From assembly GCA_022866195.1 (NCBI GenBank), contig JALHUF010000638.1, positions 1 through 6,018 on the forward strand: a DNA stretch of 6,018 nt, read 5' to 3'. The notes beneath the pieces were generated by a model that saw nothing but the letters and a program-made list of their open reading frames with translations, did not search any database and was not told the origin of the DNA. Origin of the DNA: Terriglobia bacterium. Lineage in GTDB: Bacteria; Acidobacteriota; Terriglobia; UBA7540. Below, in pieces: positions 5,491-6,018 of this stretch. A program made the translations under genes and the position numbers. The stretch's first letter is position 1. Each line of letters starts with the position of its first letter.

Positions 5491-5654
5491 CCGTTCAGCG
5501 AGCGGACCGTTCCTCATCTGAATCGACACTACCGCCTTAGGTGCAGCATTCAGGCTGGACACTCCGCGCGAAGCTTGGCAGAATGAAGAAGAGGTTTCAG
5601 GTGCCGGGTTCCAGTTGACCACCACCGAAATTCTTCCCTGACACCTGCTCTTAT
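5491..5654. other. Intergenic gap before tRNA-Pro
   Basis: 164 bp with no convincing ORF, terminator or repeat. The tRNA promoter must lie here, but I see no clear -10/-35 pair. Minus-strand frames through this stretch include antisense tRNA sequence and are artefacts. Confidence 0.4.
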
Positions 5655-5731
5655 CGGGGCGTGGCGCAGCCTGGTAGCGCGCTTGCCTTGGGCGCAAGAG
5701 GTCCCCGGTTCAAATCCGGGCGCCCCGACCA
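5655..5731 (+). tRNA. tRNA-Pro (anticodon TGG)
   Basis: 77-nt tRNA with encoded CCA (5729-5731). The acceptor CGGGGCG pairs with CGCCCCG, beginning with the C1 typical of bacterial tRNA-Pro; the discriminator base is A. The D-loop contains CCTGGTAG. The anticodon stem CTTGC/GCAAG encloses CTTGGGC, giving anticodon TGG, which reads proline CCN codons. The T arm is CCCGG/CCGGG around TTCAAAT. The sequence is intact, so if an element has integrated here it rebuilt the 3' end. Confidence 0.97.
5701..5731. other. Presumed attachment site at the tRNA-Pro 3' end
   Basis: A tyrosine recombinase gene ends 46 bp beyond the tRNA and points toward it. Elements of this kind commonly recombine within the T-arm to CCA part of a tRNA and restore it. 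The site is inferred from this arrangement; the matching second copy at the far end of the element is outside the window, so the core limits are unknown. Confidence 0.45.
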
Positions 5732-5776
5732 AACCTTTCAATAAGTTAGGGGCAGAACCTTGCATCCTCGAAAGCC

Positions 5777-6018
5777 TCACTGTAGCGGAAAATGTAGCGA
5801 CCCTCTGATCGCTTCCGCTGCCTTTTGCAGGGCTGCGCACTTGAATGTCTCCAACTTGGCCGTGGCCTCCCGCTTGTGCTCCTCTGCGGGATGAACGTAC
5901 CGGGTAGTCATCTGAATGCTGGTATGTCCCAGGATCGCAGCCAACGTGGGTAAGTCAACGCCTGCCATCACGGCCCGGGTTGCGAACGTGTGCCGGAGGT
6001 CGTAGAGCCGGAAGGGCT
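5777..6018 (-). CDS. Tyrosine recombinase / phage-type integrase, C-terminal catalytic part (partial)
   Basis: The last 79 codons are visible; the gene enters from the right edge. The frame shows the conserved end of the catalytic domain: [11 protein letters not shown] with the second catalytic Arg (codon 5995-5993), LGHTS with the following His, and TTRYVH containing the nucleophilic Tyr (codon 5899-5897). The residue three before the Arg, often His, is Tyr here, a substitution I believe is common. About 39 residues follow the catalytic Tyr. The protein would catalyse integration and excision of a mobile element. It converges on tRNA-Pro, so it likely marks one end of a genomic island or prophage extending to the right. 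All catalytic residues visible here are present, so activity is plausible. Confidence 0.93.
   Translation of the reverse strand, partial: PFRLYDLRHTFATRAVMAGVDLPTLAAILGHTSIQMTTRYVHPAEEHKREATAKLETFKCAALQKAAEAIRGSLHFPLQ
5781..5799. repeat. Paired TGTAGCG direct repeat at the integrase end
   Basis: TGTAGCG occurs at 5781-5787 and 5793-5799, 12 bp apart, inside the last codons of the integrase gene and about 50-60 bp from the presumed attachment site. Short direct repeats near att sites can be recombinase arm-binding or excisionase sites. Two copies of seven bases could be chance. Confidence 0.3.

Noticed and set aside
5550..5840. Minus-strand frame containing GAPGFEPGTSC
   Set aside because: That peptide is the antisense translation of the tRNA-Pro gene, a well-known false protein annotation.

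Overview
The window looks like a GC-rich bacterial chromosome. No ribosomal or other phylogenetic marker is present. The gene content would fit an Acidobacteriota-type soil or sediment genome: a haem-c-fused bd-type oxidase subunit, exported hydrolases, a lysine/proline-rich small protein of a kind I recall from that phylum, and heptamer repeats between genes. This placement is inference and stays tentative.

Left third, minus strand (1-2380): a two-gene operon for a membrane-bound terminal oxidase of the cytochrome bd superfamily. The upstream gene is a CydA-like subunit with a C-terminal haem c domain (CxxCH plus a Met ligand) and almost no Q-loop. The downstream gene overlaps it by 4 bp (ATGA), runs off the left edge, and is a diverged CydA paralog. 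Several haem-ligand positions differ between the two in a complementary way. The features point to an oxidase fed by cytochrome c or another periplasmic donor rather than by quinol. A divergent intergenic region (2381-2566) separates it from a plus-strand cytoplasmic thioredoxin-fold redoxin with a CPTC active site (2567-3061).

Middle (3062-3763): a 10-unit tandem 7-bp repeat, then on the minus strand a complete 95-nt selenocysteine tRNA gene (selC, anticodon TCA, encoded CCA). A 57-codon lysine/proline-rich small ORF begins 11 nt past its 3' end. The selC gene implies that the organism decodes UGA as selenocysteine, although no selA, selB, selD or evident selenoprotein lies in the window.

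Right half, plus strand: an exported NodB-type polysaccharide deacetylase (3764-4618) and an exported phosphatase of the CX5R superfamily with an MptpB-like P-loop (start uncertain, ending 5490). They are separated by more than 130 bp, and the second has its own promoter-like element, so they are probably separate units.

Right edge: a tRNA-Pro(TGG) gene (5655-5731) followed by the 3' part of a convergent tyrosine recombinase gene (5777 to beyond 6018). This is the usual arrangement at the end of an integrative element that uses a tRNA 3' end as its attachment site. The island would extend to the right of this window.
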